DNA from: Rikenellaceae bacterium
GTDB lineage: Bacteria; Bacteroidota; Bacteroidia; Bacteroidales; Rikenellaceae
Length of the DNA: 64,000 bases
Assembly: GCA_902362705.1 (NCBI GenBank)
Contig: CABIXK010000007.1
Coordinates: 37,753-101,752, forward strand
Reading direction: 5' to 3'
The notes below the pieces were generated by a model. It was not told the origin of the DNA and made no database searches. It was given only the letters and a program-made list of their open reading frames with translations. Position 1 is the stretch's first letter, and every line of letters begins with the position of its first letter. A program made the position numbers and the translations under genes. Shown here in pieces: positions 1-8,025 of this stretch.

Positions 1-43
1 GGGGCCGCGGAGGCCCGCCGGGCGACCGTAGGATTTTAAATAG

Positions 44-80
44 GTAAAGCTAAAAGAGCCCGAAGCTCCTTTAGCTTTAC
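44..80 (-). terminator. Hairpin terminator after HU and mS38-like gene
   Basis: Arms 44-59 and 65-80 pair over 16 bases with one mismatch and a 5-base loop. The hairpin begins 25 bases after the stop of the small basic protein gene. The T-tract that follows on the minus strand is weak. Confidence 0.55.
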
Positions 81-104
81 AATCATTGCACGAGGTGCAC
101 TACC

Positions 105-194
105 CTACTTTTTCTTGTGGCGGTTCTTGCGAAGACGCTTTTTACGCTTGTGGGTAGCCATCTTGTGACGCTTATGCTTCTTTCCGTTGGGCAT
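105..194 (-). CDS. 29-aa basic ribosomal protein, mS38/bS22-like (AURKAIP1/COX24 domain)
   Basis: A 29-codon ORF starting MPNGKKHKRHKM and ending RKNRHKKK, almost entirely Lys, Arg and His. Very similar 29-residue proteins occur across Bacteroidetes and are annotated as AURKAIP1/COX24 (DUF1713) domain proteins. That domain matches the C-terminus of mitochondrial mS38 and mycobacterial bS22, which sit in the small ribosomal subunit. The gene lies 43 bases after HU on the same strand, with a hairpin terminator beyond it, so the two are probably co-transcribed. Family assignment is from remembered sequence similarity; the ribosomal role is inferred from homologues. Confidence 0.8.
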   Translation of the reverse strand: MPNGKKHKRHKMATHKRKKRLRKNRHKKK

Positions 195-237
195 GGTCGT
201 AAGATTTTAAGGGTTCTTTATTCTGTTGTCTGGGAAA

Positions 238-510
238 TTATTTCACCTTGGCCGCGAAGCTCTTGGCGGGCTTGAACGCGGGGATGTTGTGCTCGGGGAT
301 GGTGATGGTGGTATTCTTCGAGATGTTGCGGGCAACCTTCTGGGCGCGCTTCTTCACGACGAAGCTGCCGAAACCACGCAGGTAAACGTTGTTGTTGTGG
401 GTCAGCGACGTCTTGATGCTCTCCATGAAAGCCTCGACGATAGCCTGCACCTGCACCTTTTCGACTCCGGTGCTCTTAGCGATTTCGCTTACGATATCAG
501 CCTTGGTCAT
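238..510 (-). CDS. hup: HU/IHF-family DNA-binding protein
   Basis: A 90-aa protein of the usual HU length. It has the N-terminal helical dimer region (MTKADIVSEIAKSTG), the GFGSF turn around residues 46-50, and the basic beta-arm with the Pro that intercalates in DNA (ITIPEHNIPAFKP near the end). HU bends and compacts the chromosome as a dimer. It is the first gene of a likely two-gene transcript with the 29-aa ribosomal protein, and a good Bacteroidetes promoter sits upstream. Confidence 0.95.
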   Translation of the reverse strand: MTKADIVSEIAKSTGVEKVQVQAIVEAFMESIKTSLTHNNNVYLRGFGSFVVKKRAQKVARNISKNTTITIPEHNIPAFKPAKSFAAKVK

Positions 511-556
511 AGTTTATATTGTATTAAAAATTAAGTTCATGCGAACAATCGGGATG

Positions 557-591
557 CAAATATACAGTTAATTCGCATATCCGCCAACAAA
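557..591 (-). promoter_or_regulatory. Promoter of the HU gene
   Basis: On the minus strand a perfect -7 box TATATTTG (557-564) is preceded by TTTG (588-591). The 23-base spacer is slightly longer than the usual 19-21. The expected transcript start leaves a leader of about 40 bases before HU. Confidence 0.6.
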
Positions 592-815
592 CCGCACTTT
601 TTTTTCACGTTTTTTCGGCGGTCCCCGATCCCGCACGCTGACAGTCGAATAACAAATATCGGGCAAAACGCTCCGCGCGGCGCAAAAAAGTGAAAGACAG
701 ACCCGCCGGCGGTCCGCGCCCCCGCCCCGCGACGCCGCCCGAGGGGCCCTGCGCGGCGCTCCGAAGAGCCGCCGCACGGCACGCCGCGGCCCTTCGCCGT
801 AATAATCGGCGGCTT

Positions 816-846
816 TTTGCGTTTAACGAAAAAACGGCTAATTTTG
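816..846 (+). promoter_or_regulatory. Promoter of porX
   Basis: TTTG (816-819), 19 bases, then TAATTTTG (839-846): a perfect match to the Bacteroidetes promoter. The start codon at 870 follows by 23 bases, which supports that start over longer upstream reading frames. The rest of the 511-869 gap between HU and porX shows no gene. Confidence 0.75.
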
Positions 847-869
847 TAAACCAATTACGACGAACGCTT

Positions 870-2420
870 ATGGTCAAGATACTCTGGGTCGACGACGAAG
901 TGGAGCTGCTCAAGCCCCACGTGCTCTTTCTCGAAGGCAAAGGCTACGAGGTGGACACCTGCAACAACGGCTACGACGCCATCGACATGGCCTCCGAGGG
1001 CTCCTACGACCTGATCATCCTCGACGAGATGATGCCCGGCATGACGGGGCTCGAGACGCTGCCCCGCATCAAGGAGGCGCGCCCGACGACGCCCGTCATC
1101 ATGGTCACCAAGAGCGAGGAGGAGAACATCATGGACAAGGCCGTGGGGTCGAAGATCGCCGACTACCTCATCAAGCCGGTCAACCCCAACCAGGTGCTGC
1201 TGTCGATCAAGAAGAACGTACACCAGCAGCAGTTGGTCACGGAGCAGACCACGGCCGACTACCGCTCGGAGTTCGGGCGGCTGGCCTCGTCGTTGCAGAT
1301 GGCCGAGACCTTCGCCGACTGGTGCACGCTCTACCGCCGGCTGACGGGGTGGGAGATCGAGCTCGAGACCTCGAGCGACACGAGCATCCGCGAGGTGCTC
1401 GCCTACCAGAAGAGCGAGGCCAACCAGGCCTTCTCGAAGTTCGTGCGCCGCAACTACTACCACTGGATCAACCGCCGCTCGGCCGAGACCCCCGTGATGT
1501 CGCACACGCTTATGCGCAACCGCATCTTCCCCGTGGCGGAGGAGAACGAGAAGACCACCCTGCTGCTGATCGACAACTTCCGCTACGACCAGTGGCGGGC
1601 CATCTCGTCGCTGCTGCGCGGCTACTACGACGTGGCGCAGGACGACTTCTACTGCGCGATCCTGCCCACGGCGACGCAGTATGCGCGCAACGCCATATTC
1701 GCCGGACTCATGCCGCTGGCCATCGACAAGCTCATGCCCCAGAAGTGGCTCAACGACAACGAGGACGGCGGCAAGAACCAGTACGAGGAGGAGTTCCTGC
1801 GCCGCCTGATGGCGCAGAACGGCAAGACGTGGAAGTGCACCTTCGACAAGCTCGTGCGGCCCGAACAGGGGCGGCGCCTGGTCGACAACATCCGCAAGGT
1901 CTACGACGCCGACTTCTCGGTGATCGTCTATAACTTCCTCGACATCCTCTCCCACGCCCGCACCGAGACCGACATCATCCGCGAGCTCACGGAGGACGAG
2001 GCGGCCTTCCGCTCGCTCACGCGCTCGTGGTTCGAGCACTCGGACCTCTACACCATCCTCAAACTCCTCTCGGAGCGGGGCCACACGGTGGTCATCACCT
2101 CCGACCACGGCACCATCCGCGTGGACAACCCCGTGAAGGTGACGGGCGACCGCGAGACGTCGGCCAACCTGCGCTACAAGACGGGCCGAAACCTGGCCTA
2201 CAACTCGCGCGAGGTCTACGAGGTGCAGCGCCCGGAGGACATACAGCTGCCGTCGGGCAACCTCTCGTCGAGCTACATCTTCGCCTACAACACCGACTTT
2301 CTGGTCTACAACAACGACGCCAACCGCCACATCCGCTACTACCGCAACACGTTCCAGCACGGCGGCATCTCGATGGAGGAGATGATCGTGCCCTATATCG
2401 TACTCAAACCCAAACAATAG
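870..2420 (+). CDS. porX: PorX-like response regulator with PglZ domain (type IX secretion control)
   Basis: 516 aa, close to the length of Porphyromonas gingivalis PorX. Residues 1-120 are a CheY-like receiver with acidic D8/D9, phosphoacceptor D52 (LIILDEMMPG), T80 and K102. The rest is a PglZ/alkaline-phosphatase-like domain with LLLIDNFRYD (D235, D240), PTATQYARN (T267/T269) and SDHG. PorX controls type IX secretion genes, and its PglZ domain is reported to be a zinc-dependent phosphodiesterase acting on oligonucleotides. The start is chosen from the receiver's first strand and the promoter 23 bases upstream. tsaE follows one base after the stop. The usual partner kinase PorY is not in the window. 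Confidence 0.93.
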   Translation: MVKILWVDDEVELLKPHVLFLEGKGYEVDTCNNGYDAIDMASEGSYDLIILDEMMPGMTGLETLPRIKEARPTTPVIMVTKSEEENIMDKAVGSKIADYLIKPVNPNQVLLSIKKNVHQQQLVTEQTTADYRSEFGRLASSLQMAETFADWCTLYRRLTGWEIELETSSDTSIREVLAYQKSEANQAFSKFVRRNYYHWINRRSAETPVMSHTLMRNRIFPVAEENEKTTLLLIDNFRYDQWRAISSLLRGYYDVAQDDFYCAILPTATQYARNAIFAGLMPLAIDKLMPQKWLNDNEDGGKNQYEEEFLRRLMAQNGKTWKCTFDKLVRPEQGRRLVDNIRKVYDADFSVIVYNFLDILSHARTETDIIRELTEDEAAFRSLTRSWFEHSDLYTILKLLSERGHTVVITSDHGTIRVDNPVKVTGDRETSANLRYKTGRNLAYNSREVYEVQRPEDIQLPSGNLSSSYIFAYNTDFLVYNNDANRHIRYYRNTFQHGGISMEEMIVPYIVLKPKQ

Positions 2421-2421
2421 T

Positions 2422-2838
2422 ATGAAAACCATACATATAGAATCGCAGGAGCAGCTGCGCGAGGTCGCGCGCGCCGTGGTCGGGGCGCTCGACGGCCGCA
2501 CGGTGGTGGCCCTCGACGGCGGCATGGGAGCCGGCAAGACGACCCTCGTGCGCGAGATCGCCGCCGAGCTGGGCTGCCGCGACGCGGTGACCAGCCCCAC
2601 CTTCGCCATCGTCAACCAGTACGAGGGGGGCGACGGGCAGCGCATCTTCCACTTCGACTTCTACCGCATCGACGATCAGAGAGAGGCTTTCGACCTGGGC
2701 TACGAGGAGTACTTCTATTCGGGAGCGCTCTGCCTGGTGGAGTGGCCCGAGAAGATCGAGGGGCTGCTGCCCGACGAGACGATGCACGTGCGCATACGGG
2801 TCGACGGAGACTCGGCCCGCACGTTCGAAATCGACTGA
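2422..2838 (+). CDS. tsaE: tRNA t6A biosynthesis ATPase TsaE
   Basis: 138 aa, normal for TsaE, the P-loop ATPase that works with TsaB and TsaD to put threonylcarbamoyl on A37 of ANN-decoding tRNAs. Walker A is GGMGAGKTT (residues 33-41), followed by TSPTFAIVNQY and the FDFYRI and EWPEKI motifs typical of the family. It begins one base after the porX stop, so the two are translationally close. A 77-base gap separates it from the next gene. Confidence 0.95.
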   Translation: MKTIHIESQEQLREVARAVVGALDGRTVVALDGGMGAGKTTLVREIAAELGCRDAVTSPTFAIVNQYEGGDGQRIFHFDFYRIDDQREAFDLGYEEYFYSGALCLVEWPEKIEGLLPDETMHVRIRVDGDSARTFEID

Positions 2839-2915
2839 TTTTTCGCGATCCGCACGCCCGGACGCAGGCTCCCGCCCGAAGCCGCCGGATCGCAACAACC
2901 GAACAACATACCGAC

Positions 2916-3335
2916 ATGAAGGAATACATCTCCAAACAGCACCAGGTGCTCCGCCCCGCGGAGCAGATCTACGCGGCGATCAGCCGCTTCGACCACCTCA
3001 CGCCCGCGCTGGCCGACAAGGTCGAGGAGTGGCAGGCTACCGAAGAGCGCTGCTCGTTCAAGGCCAAGGGGTTCACCGTGAAGCTCCGCATGGAGGAGCG
3101 CGTGGAGCCCAGGCACGTGAAGATCACGGGCGACGAAGGCGGCGTGCCGATCGACTTCGCGCTCTGGATCCAGCTCCACAAGGTCGACGAGGCGGACACG
3201 CGGCTGCGCGTGGTGCTCCACGTCGAGCTCAACATGATGATGAAGATGATGATCGGCTCGAAGCTGCAGGAGGCCGTGGACCGCATCGCCGAGGGGATCG
3301 CCGGGGCGATGAACGGCGCGATGCCGAATTTTTAA
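2916..3335 (+). CDS. SRPBCC-fold (polyketide-cyclase-like) protein
   Basis: 139 aa starting MKEYISKQHQVL. The pattern of strands and one long C-terminal helix resembles the START/SRPBCC proteins conserved in Bacteroidetes, which bind hydrophobic ligands. No catalytic residues can be assigned. A Met-rich stretch (MMMKMMIG) precedes the final helix. It lies 77 bases after tsaE on the same strand. Substrate unknown. Confidence 0.7.
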   Translation: MKEYISKQHQVLRPAEQIYAAISRFDHLTPALADKVEEWQATEERCSFKAKGFTVKLRMEERVEPRHVKITGDEGGVPIDFALWIQLHKVDEADTRLRVVLHVELNMMMKMMIGSKLQEAVDRIAEGIAGAMNGAMPNF

Positions 3336-3400
3336 GCTGAGAATGTAAAATTGGAAGCGAAAGGTGGCTGCCGGACCATTATTCGTGGCAGCGCAGCCCC

Positions 3401-3432
3401 ACTTCTCACTTATTACTTATTACTTTCGACTT
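3401..3432. repeat. 7-bp-period ACTTNNN array
   Basis: ACTT recurs at 3401, 3408, 3415, 3422 and 3429, an exact 7-base period over five units with AT-rich filler. Confidence 0.8.
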
Positions 3433-3450
3433 GCCCGGCCCGCAGAGCCG

Positions 3451-3521
3451 GCAGCCCGTAGCCGCCCCCAGGCGAAGGGCTGCTTGTTTCACACGCCGCC
3501 GCTTCGCCGGCTACGGGCTGA
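3451..3521 (+). repeat. Palindromic dispersed element, copy 1
   Basis: Outer arms CAGCCCGTAGCC (3452-3463) and GGCTACGGGCTG (3509-3520) are perfectly complementary. An inner GGGCTGC makes a second hairpin with the left arm possible. The same arms recur at five or more other intergenic sites in the window. Confidence 0.8.
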
Positions 3522-3575
3522 GACACCCCGCATTTTTACTTTCCACCGGCCCCTGCGGACCGCAGGGCCGGGCGA

Positions 3576-3642
3576 GCCGCAGCCTGCGGAGGGGCGAACG
3601 AGCGAGAGCGAAGTGCGGGCCTCCGCCGCCGGAGGCTGCGGC
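3576..3642 (+). repeat. Palindromic dispersed element, diverged copy
   Basis: Arms GCCGCAGCCT (3576-3585) and AGGCTGCGGC (3633-3642) are perfectly complementary, with similar spacing to copy 1 but a diverged interior. Confidence 0.6.
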
Positions 3643-3707
3643 CCGCGCAGCTGACGCTGCGTCGGACAACGACAGAAGAACGCGGCGAGACCTCGGCCGA
3701 AGGCCGG

Positions 3708-3774
3708 CAGCCCGCAGCCACCCGGCGCGGAGGGCTGCTCTCTTCGCTCGCAGGCCTCTCCGCTGGCTGCGGAC
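3708..3774 (+). repeat. Palindromic dispersed element, copy 2
   Basis: Arms CAGCCCGCAGCCA (3708-3720) and TGGCTGCGGAC (3764-3774) flank an interior with the family motif GCGGAGGGCTGC. Confidence 0.75.
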
Positions 3775-3848
3775 CGAAAATGCAGCATGACGGTCGAAGA
3801 CCTGCAGGCGCCGGCTGCCGCCCGAGCGCCCTCACCCCTCAACCCCTC

Positions 3849-3869
3849 ACTTTTTACTTTATCACTTAA
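3849..3869. repeat. Short ACTT array overlapping the Nudix stop codon
   Basis: ACTT at 3849, 3856 and 3864 (steps of 7 and 8). Read on the minus strand, the array supplies the last Lys codon (AAG) and the TGA stop of the Nudix gene. Confidence 0.65.
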
Positions 3870-4464
3870 CCTCCTCCATCGCCTCCGCCACGCAACGGAT
3901 GGTGGGGAAGGCGTCGCGCAGGCGGTCGCCGAGCCCGGAGGGGGCGCACCAGACGACCTCGGTGATCCCCTCCTCGGTCTGAGGCGCCGTGGGGGCCGCC
4001 GCGCCGCAGCTCAGGCGGAACCAGTGCGTGCGCTTGAGCTCCCAGCGTTGCGTGGGCGGAAACCAGTAGGCGTGCAGCGTCTCGCACAGCGGACGCTCGA
4101 CGCGCGCGACGACGCCCGTCTCCTCGCATATCTCACGCGCGGCGCACTCGGCGAGCGTCTCGCCCGGCTCCAGATGCCCCTTCGGGAGGTCCCAGCGGCC
4201 GCCCCGGCGCATCATGAGCCAATAGCCGCGGTCGTCGACCACCACCCCACCGGCCGCCGTGACGCGCGCGAAGCCGGCGGCGAAGGCCTCGAACGCCGCG
4301 TCGGGATCGGCCGCGACGACGCAGACCGTGTTGGCGGTTTCGAGAATTTTGGTTATTTTTGCTCGGGATACCTCCTCGCAGCCGGCCCGGAGAAGGAGGT
4401 CGGCGGGGAGCGGCTCCGCGGCGAAAGTCACGGAGCGGGTGGCGAAATAGACGGTACGATTCAT
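3862..4464 (-). CDS. Nudix hydrolase
   Basis: 200 aa. A Nudix box spans residues 96-118, from GHLEPGET to REICEETG (R110, E111, E114, E115), matching G-x5-E-x7-REUXEEXGU. These residues bind the divalent metal that cleaves nucleoside-diphosphate-X substrates. About 70 N-terminal residues precede the Nudix fold, a layout seen in Bacteroidetes homologues. Substrate cannot be read from sequence. It is transcribed away from the S9 peptidase gene. The last codon and stop lie in a 7-bp repeat array. Confidence 0.88.
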   Translation of the reverse strand: MNRTVYFATRSVTFAAEPLPADLLLRAGCEEVSRAKITKILETANTVCVVAADPDAAFEAFAAGFARVTAAGGVVVDDRGYWLMMRRGGRWDLPKGHLEPGETLAECAAREICEETGVVARVERPLCETLHAYWFPPTQRWELKRTHWFRLSCGAAAPTAPQTEEGITEVVWCAPSGLGDRLRDAFPTIRCVAEAMEEVK

Positions 4465-4523
4465 CGGCGGACATTGTTTTGAATCGTCGAAATTACGAAT
4501 AATTCAAGGAAACCTCAACGAAT

Positions 4524-6689
4524 ATGAAAAAAATCATCCTGTTTATGGCTATCGCAGCTGTGGGGATCGCGGCGTGCGACAGGCAGCCGGCGCCCCGCGA
4601 AATCGACAATGCGCTCACGGCCGAAGAGATCGCCGCCGGGCGGCTTACGCCCGAGGTGATGTGGAAGATGAGCCGCGCGGGCTCGTCGTCGCTCTCGCCC
4701 GACGGGCGCACGCTCGTCTACCAGCAGACCGACTACGACATGGCGGAGAACCGCGGCGCGACGACCCTCTGGGTGCAGGACCTCGAGACGAAGGCCGCAC
4801 GGCGCCTGACCGACCAGACGTCGAACAGCAGCGCCCCGCGCTGGAGCGCCGACGGCGCGTCGATCTGGTTCCTCTCGAACCGCAGCGGCTCGTCGCAGGT
4901 ATGGCGCATGGATGCCGACGGCGCGAACGCGCGGCAGATCACCGGGGCCAGCGACGGCGAGGGTACGGGCGAGGTCGAAGGCTTCGGCGTGAGCCCCGAC
5001 GGAGGGCGCATCTGGTGGGTGCAGAAGGTCCACGCCGCCGACCGCCGCTCGCGCGACGTGCATCCCGACCTTCCCAAGTCGAAGGCGCGCATCTACGACG
5101 ACCTGATGGCCCGCCACTGGGACTACTGGGACGAGGGCGACTACCGCCACATCTTCGTCGCCGAGCTGGGCGACGGCCTGGTGACGGGCGGCACGGACAT
5201 CCTGGAGGGCGCCCCCTACGACGCGCCCCTGGCCCCCTATTTCGACATGGCCGAGATCGCCTGGAACCACGCCGGCACGATGCTGGCCTACACCTGCAAG
5301 CCGCTCACGGGCGCGGCCTACGCCGTGTCGACCGACTCGGACATCTTCGTCTACGACGTCGCCTCGGGCCGCACGCAGAACATCTGCAAGCCGCTCACGG
5401 GCCGGCAGGCGCAGAAGGGCGAAGCCGCGGTGGATCTGGCCGAGATGGTCGGCTACGACAAGTACCCCGTCTGGTCGCCCGACGACAGCCATATCGCCTT
5501 CCTCTCGCAGCGCCGCCCGGGCAACGAGGCCGACAAGTCGCGGCTGTTCGTCTACGACTGCCGCACGGCCGAGATGCGCGATCTGACGGAGGATTTCGAC
5601 TACAACGCCCACAACGTCGTCTGGGAGGGCAACGAGCGGCTGTGGTTCGTGGCGCCGATCGAGGCCACGCACCAGATCTGCCGCGTGGCGCTTCACGACG
5701 GCGAGGTGGAGGTCGTCACCGAGGGCGACCACGACATCAACGCCTTCACGATGGCCGAGGGGCGCATCGCCGCCGAGGTGACGCGCATCTCGATGGCCAC
5801 CGAGTTCTTCACAGTCGACCCCGCCGACGGCGCGATGGAGCAGCTCTCCGCGATCAACCGGCGGGTCTACGACGCCGTCGGGCTGGGCCAGGTGCAGAAG
5901 CGCTGGGTGACGACCACCGACGGCAAGCAGATGCTCGTATGGGTCATCCTGCCCCCCGACTTCGACCCGGCGAAGAAGTACCCCACGCTGCTCTACTGCC
6001 AAGGCGGCCCGCAGAGCGTCGTCTCGCAGTCGTGGAGCTACCGCTGGAACTTCCAGCTGATGGCCGCGCAGGGCTACGTCGTCGTGGCGCCCAACCGCCG
6101 CGGCCTGCCCTCGTTCGGCCAGGAGTGGCTCGACCAGATCTCGGGCGACTACTCGGGGCAGAACATCCGCGACTACCTCTCGGCCATCGACGACGTGGCG
6201 CGCGAGCCGTGGGTCGACCGCGAGCGCATGGGCTGCGTGGGCGCCTCCTACGGCGGCTACTCGGTCTACTATCTGGCCGGCTGCCACGAGAAGCGCTTCA
6301 AGGCCTTCATCGCCCACTGCGGCATCTTCAACTTCGAGTCGATGTACGGCGAGACGGAGGAGCTCTTCTTCGTCAACAACGACTACGGAGGCTCCTACTG
6401 GGACACGAAGAACGCCGTGGCGCAGCGCTCCTACGCCCACTCGCCCCACAAGTTCGTGGCCAAGTGGGACACGCCCATCATGATCATCACGGGCGAATAC
6501 GACTTCCGCATCCCCTACACGCAGTCGCTGCAGGCCTTCACGGCCGCCCGCCTGCGGGGCCTGCCGGCGCGTCTGGTGGAGTTCGAGAACGAGGCGCACC
6601 AGGTCTTCGGGCCGCAGAACTCGCTGGTGTGGAACCGCGAATTTTTCGGCTGGCTCGACCAGTACGTCAAGCAGGGCGGCAACGAGTAG
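4524..6689 (+). CDS. S9 family peptidase (prolyl oligopeptidase/DPP-like), lipoprotein
   Basis: 721 aa. The N-terminus MKKIILFMAIAAVGIAAC ends in a lipobox with Cys18, predicting a membrane-anchored lipoprotein. Residues from about 50 to 460 form WD40-like propeller strands with repeated SPDG and DG motifs. The C-terminal third is an alpha/beta hydrolase with GASYGG, where Ser575 is the likely nucleophile, then GEYDFRIPY (Asp) and NEAHQVF (His). S9 enzymes remove dipeptides or cut short peptides after proline or similar residues; the exact specificity is not clear. It stands alone, and a bidirectional terminator follows. Confidence 0.92.
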   Translation: MKKIILFMAIAAVGIAACDRQPAPREIDNALTAEEIAAGRLTPEVMWKMSRAGSSSLSPDGRTLVYQQTDYDMAENRGATTLWVQDLETKAARRLTDQTSNSSAPRWSADGASIWFLSNRSGSSQVWRMDADGANARQITGASDGEGTGEVEGFGVSPDGGRIWWVQKVHAADRRSRDVHPDLPKSKARIYDDLMARHWDYWDEGDYRHIFVAELGDGLVTGGTDILEGAPYDAPLAPYFDMAEIAWNHAGTMLAYTCKPLTGAAYAVSTDSDIFVYDVASGRTQNICKPLTGRQAQKGEAAVDLAEMVGYDKYPVWSPDDSHIAFLSQRRPGNEADKSRLFVYDCRTAEMRDLTEDFDYNAHNVVWEGNERLWFVAPIEATHQICRVALHDGEVEVVTEGDHDINAFTMAEGRIAAEVTRISMATEFFTVDPADGAMEQLSAINRRVYDAVGLGQVQKRWVTTTDGKQMLVWVILPPDFDPAKKYPTLLYCQGGPQSVVSQSWSYRWNFQLMAAQGYVVVAPNRRGLPSFGQEWLDQISGDYSGQNIRDYLSAIDDVAREPWVDRERMGCVGASYGGYSVYYLAGCHEKRFKAFIAHCGIFNFESMYGETEELFFVNNDYGGSYWDTKNAVAQRSYAHSPHKFVAKWDTPIMIITGEYDFRIPYTQSLQAFTAARLRGLPARLVEFENEAHQVFGPQNSLVWNREFFGWLDQYVKQGGNE

Positions 6690-6708
6690 CGCCCTCTCCG
6701 ACACAACG

Positions 6709-6742
6709 AAAAGGGGCCCCGGACGATTCCGGGGCCCCTTTT
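6709..6742. terminator. Bidirectional terminator
   Basis: A perfect 14-bp stem (6709-6722 with 6729-6742, loop of 6) with four A at one end and four T at the other. It serves the convergent S9 peptidase and sialidase genes. Confidence 0.85.
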
Positions 6743-6761
6743 CATGTATACGGAGACCGCC

Positions 6762-7943
6762 TCAGCAGTCGGCGCGACAACCGCTGCGGCTCTCGGGCTC
6801 GGCCTCCAGCCAGGAGAGCTCCAGACGCGTAAACCAGATCTCGTAGCCGGGGTCCCAGTCGCCCACCTCGGTGAGCAGGCCTATCTCGCCGTTGTCGAGC
6901 ACCGTCAGGGACGAGTAGCCCGCCGGGCAGTTCCACACGGTGCGGCGCACGGGCCACGTGAGGCCCTCGTCGTAGCTTACGGCGATCGAGACGTTGCAGC
7001 GCGAGGCCGAATCGGCGGGGATGGAGTGCAGCAGGATGTCGCGCCCGCCGGACCACCGCTTCGGGTAGCGGATGATGTCGCCGTCGCAGGCCGGATCGGG
7101 CAGGTCGTGCCACGTGCCCGGCTCGCCCCACGTGGCGCCGCGGTCGGCCGAAACGGCGTAGCGGCGGCCGCCCTTGCGGGGGTTGCGCATGCTGATGAGC
7201 CACCGCCCGTCGGAGAGCTCCACGAGCTTCGACTCGTCGCCCACGGGGGGCACGGCCGTGGGCGTGGGGAGCAGGCACCAGGTGCGGCCCCCGTCGTCGG
7301 AGCGGCAGACGTAGTTGTAGAGGGGCGGCCACCGCTCGCCCGTGTGGGCTGCGGCCACGGCGAAGAGCAGCGTGCCGTCCTCGAGGGCCAGGGCGCGACC
7401 CGAGGCGGCGAACATCGCCGAGATGGGCGCCGAGGCGGGGTTGCCGCACCCGGGGCCGTAGAGCTGGGGCGTGATGTCCTCGGCGGGGCTCCACGTCAGG
7501 CCGTTGTCGGCGCTGCGCGAGACGCAAACGCGCGTGGGCGCCTCGGCCGTCGAGGCCCAGAGGCCGCAGCCGGCGGCGAAGATGCACACCACGTCGCCCG
7601 AGCGGGGGTCGACCACGAGGGCCGCATCGCCGTAGCCGCACGTCTCGGTGTGCTGCGCGATGGTGATCGGCTCGCTCCACGTCGTGCCGCGGTCGGTGCT
7701 TCGGCGCAGCACCACGTCGATCAGGTTGGGCAGGTCGCCCTGCGAGTCGCCGCGGCGGTCGGCCACGGCCAGCAGCGTGCCGTCGGCGGCCGTCACGATG
7801 GCCGGAATGCGGTAGTACTTCGAGCCGTGGTCGCCCGAGGCGAAGAGCCGCACGTGGACCGGCTCGGCGGGCGGGCGGACGGTGCAGGCCGACAGGAGGA
7901 CGCCGCAGAGCAACAGCGCCGGAAGGAGGAGGGTTCGTTTCAT
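6762..7943 (-). CDS. nanH: Exo-alpha-sialidase (GH33), lipoprotein
   Basis: 393 aa. A signal sequence ends in LLSAC, giving a lipidated Cys20. The six-bladed sialidase fold is marked by YRIP (44-47), whose Arg binds the sialate carboxylate, and by Asp boxes STDRGTTW (82-89), SADNGLTW, SDDGGRTW, SADRGATW and a degenerate YDEGLTW. The enzyme releases terminal sialic acid from glycans at the cell surface, a typical gut-mucin function. No sialate catabolic or transport genes lie nearby. The gene diverges from hpt. Confidence 0.93.
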   Translation of the reverse strand: MKRTLLLPALLLCGVLLSACTVRPPAEPVHVRLFASGDHGSKYYRIPAIVTAADGTLLAVADRRGDSQGDLPNLIDVVLRRSTDRGTTWSEPITIAQHTETCGYGDAALVVDPRSGDVVCIFAAGCGLWASTAEAPTRVCVSRSADNGLTWSPAEDITPQLYGPGCGNPASAPISAMFAASGRALALEDGTLLFAVAAAHTGERWPPLYNYVCRSDDGGRTWCLLPTPTAVPPVGDESKLVELSDGRWLISMRNPRKGGRRYAVSADRGATWGEPGTWHDLPDPACDGDIIRYPKRWSGGRDILLHSIPADSASRCNVSIAVSYDEGLTWPVRRTVWNCPAGYSSLTVLDNGEIGLLTEVGDWDPGYEIWFTRLELSWLEAEPESRSGCRADC

Positions 7944-7965
7944 CTGTTTTTTATGGGTTGATTTT

Positions 7966-7996
7966 TTTCACACGTCGGGACAAATCACTACTTTTG
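7966..7996 (+). promoter_or_regulatory. Promoter of hpt
   Basis: Perfect -7 box TACTTTTG (7989-7996), with TTTC (7966-7969) at the -33 position after a 19-base spacer. hpt starts at 8026. A minus-strand box (CAAAAATA, 7997-8004) directly abuts it and may serve the sialidase gene. Confidence 0.65.
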
Positions 7997-8025
7997 CAAA
8001 AATAACGAAATAACCGTAATATCCC

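Larger units (their letters stand above)
3336..3861. repeat. Composite intergenic repeat island
   Basis: 526 bases without a credible gene between convergent genes. It is built from repeats: a 7-bp-period ACTTNNN array at 3401-3432, palindromic elements at 3451-3521, 3576-3642 and 3708-3774, and a second ACTT array at 3849-3869 that runs into the stop codon of the Nudix gene. Both ACTT arrays point the same way, so the palindromes are flanked by direct copies. Confidence 0.75.

Noticed and set aside
4515..6704. 729-codon frame antisense to the S9 peptidase
   Set aside because: No recognisable domain; the sense frame has a signal peptide, propeller and catalytic motifs.
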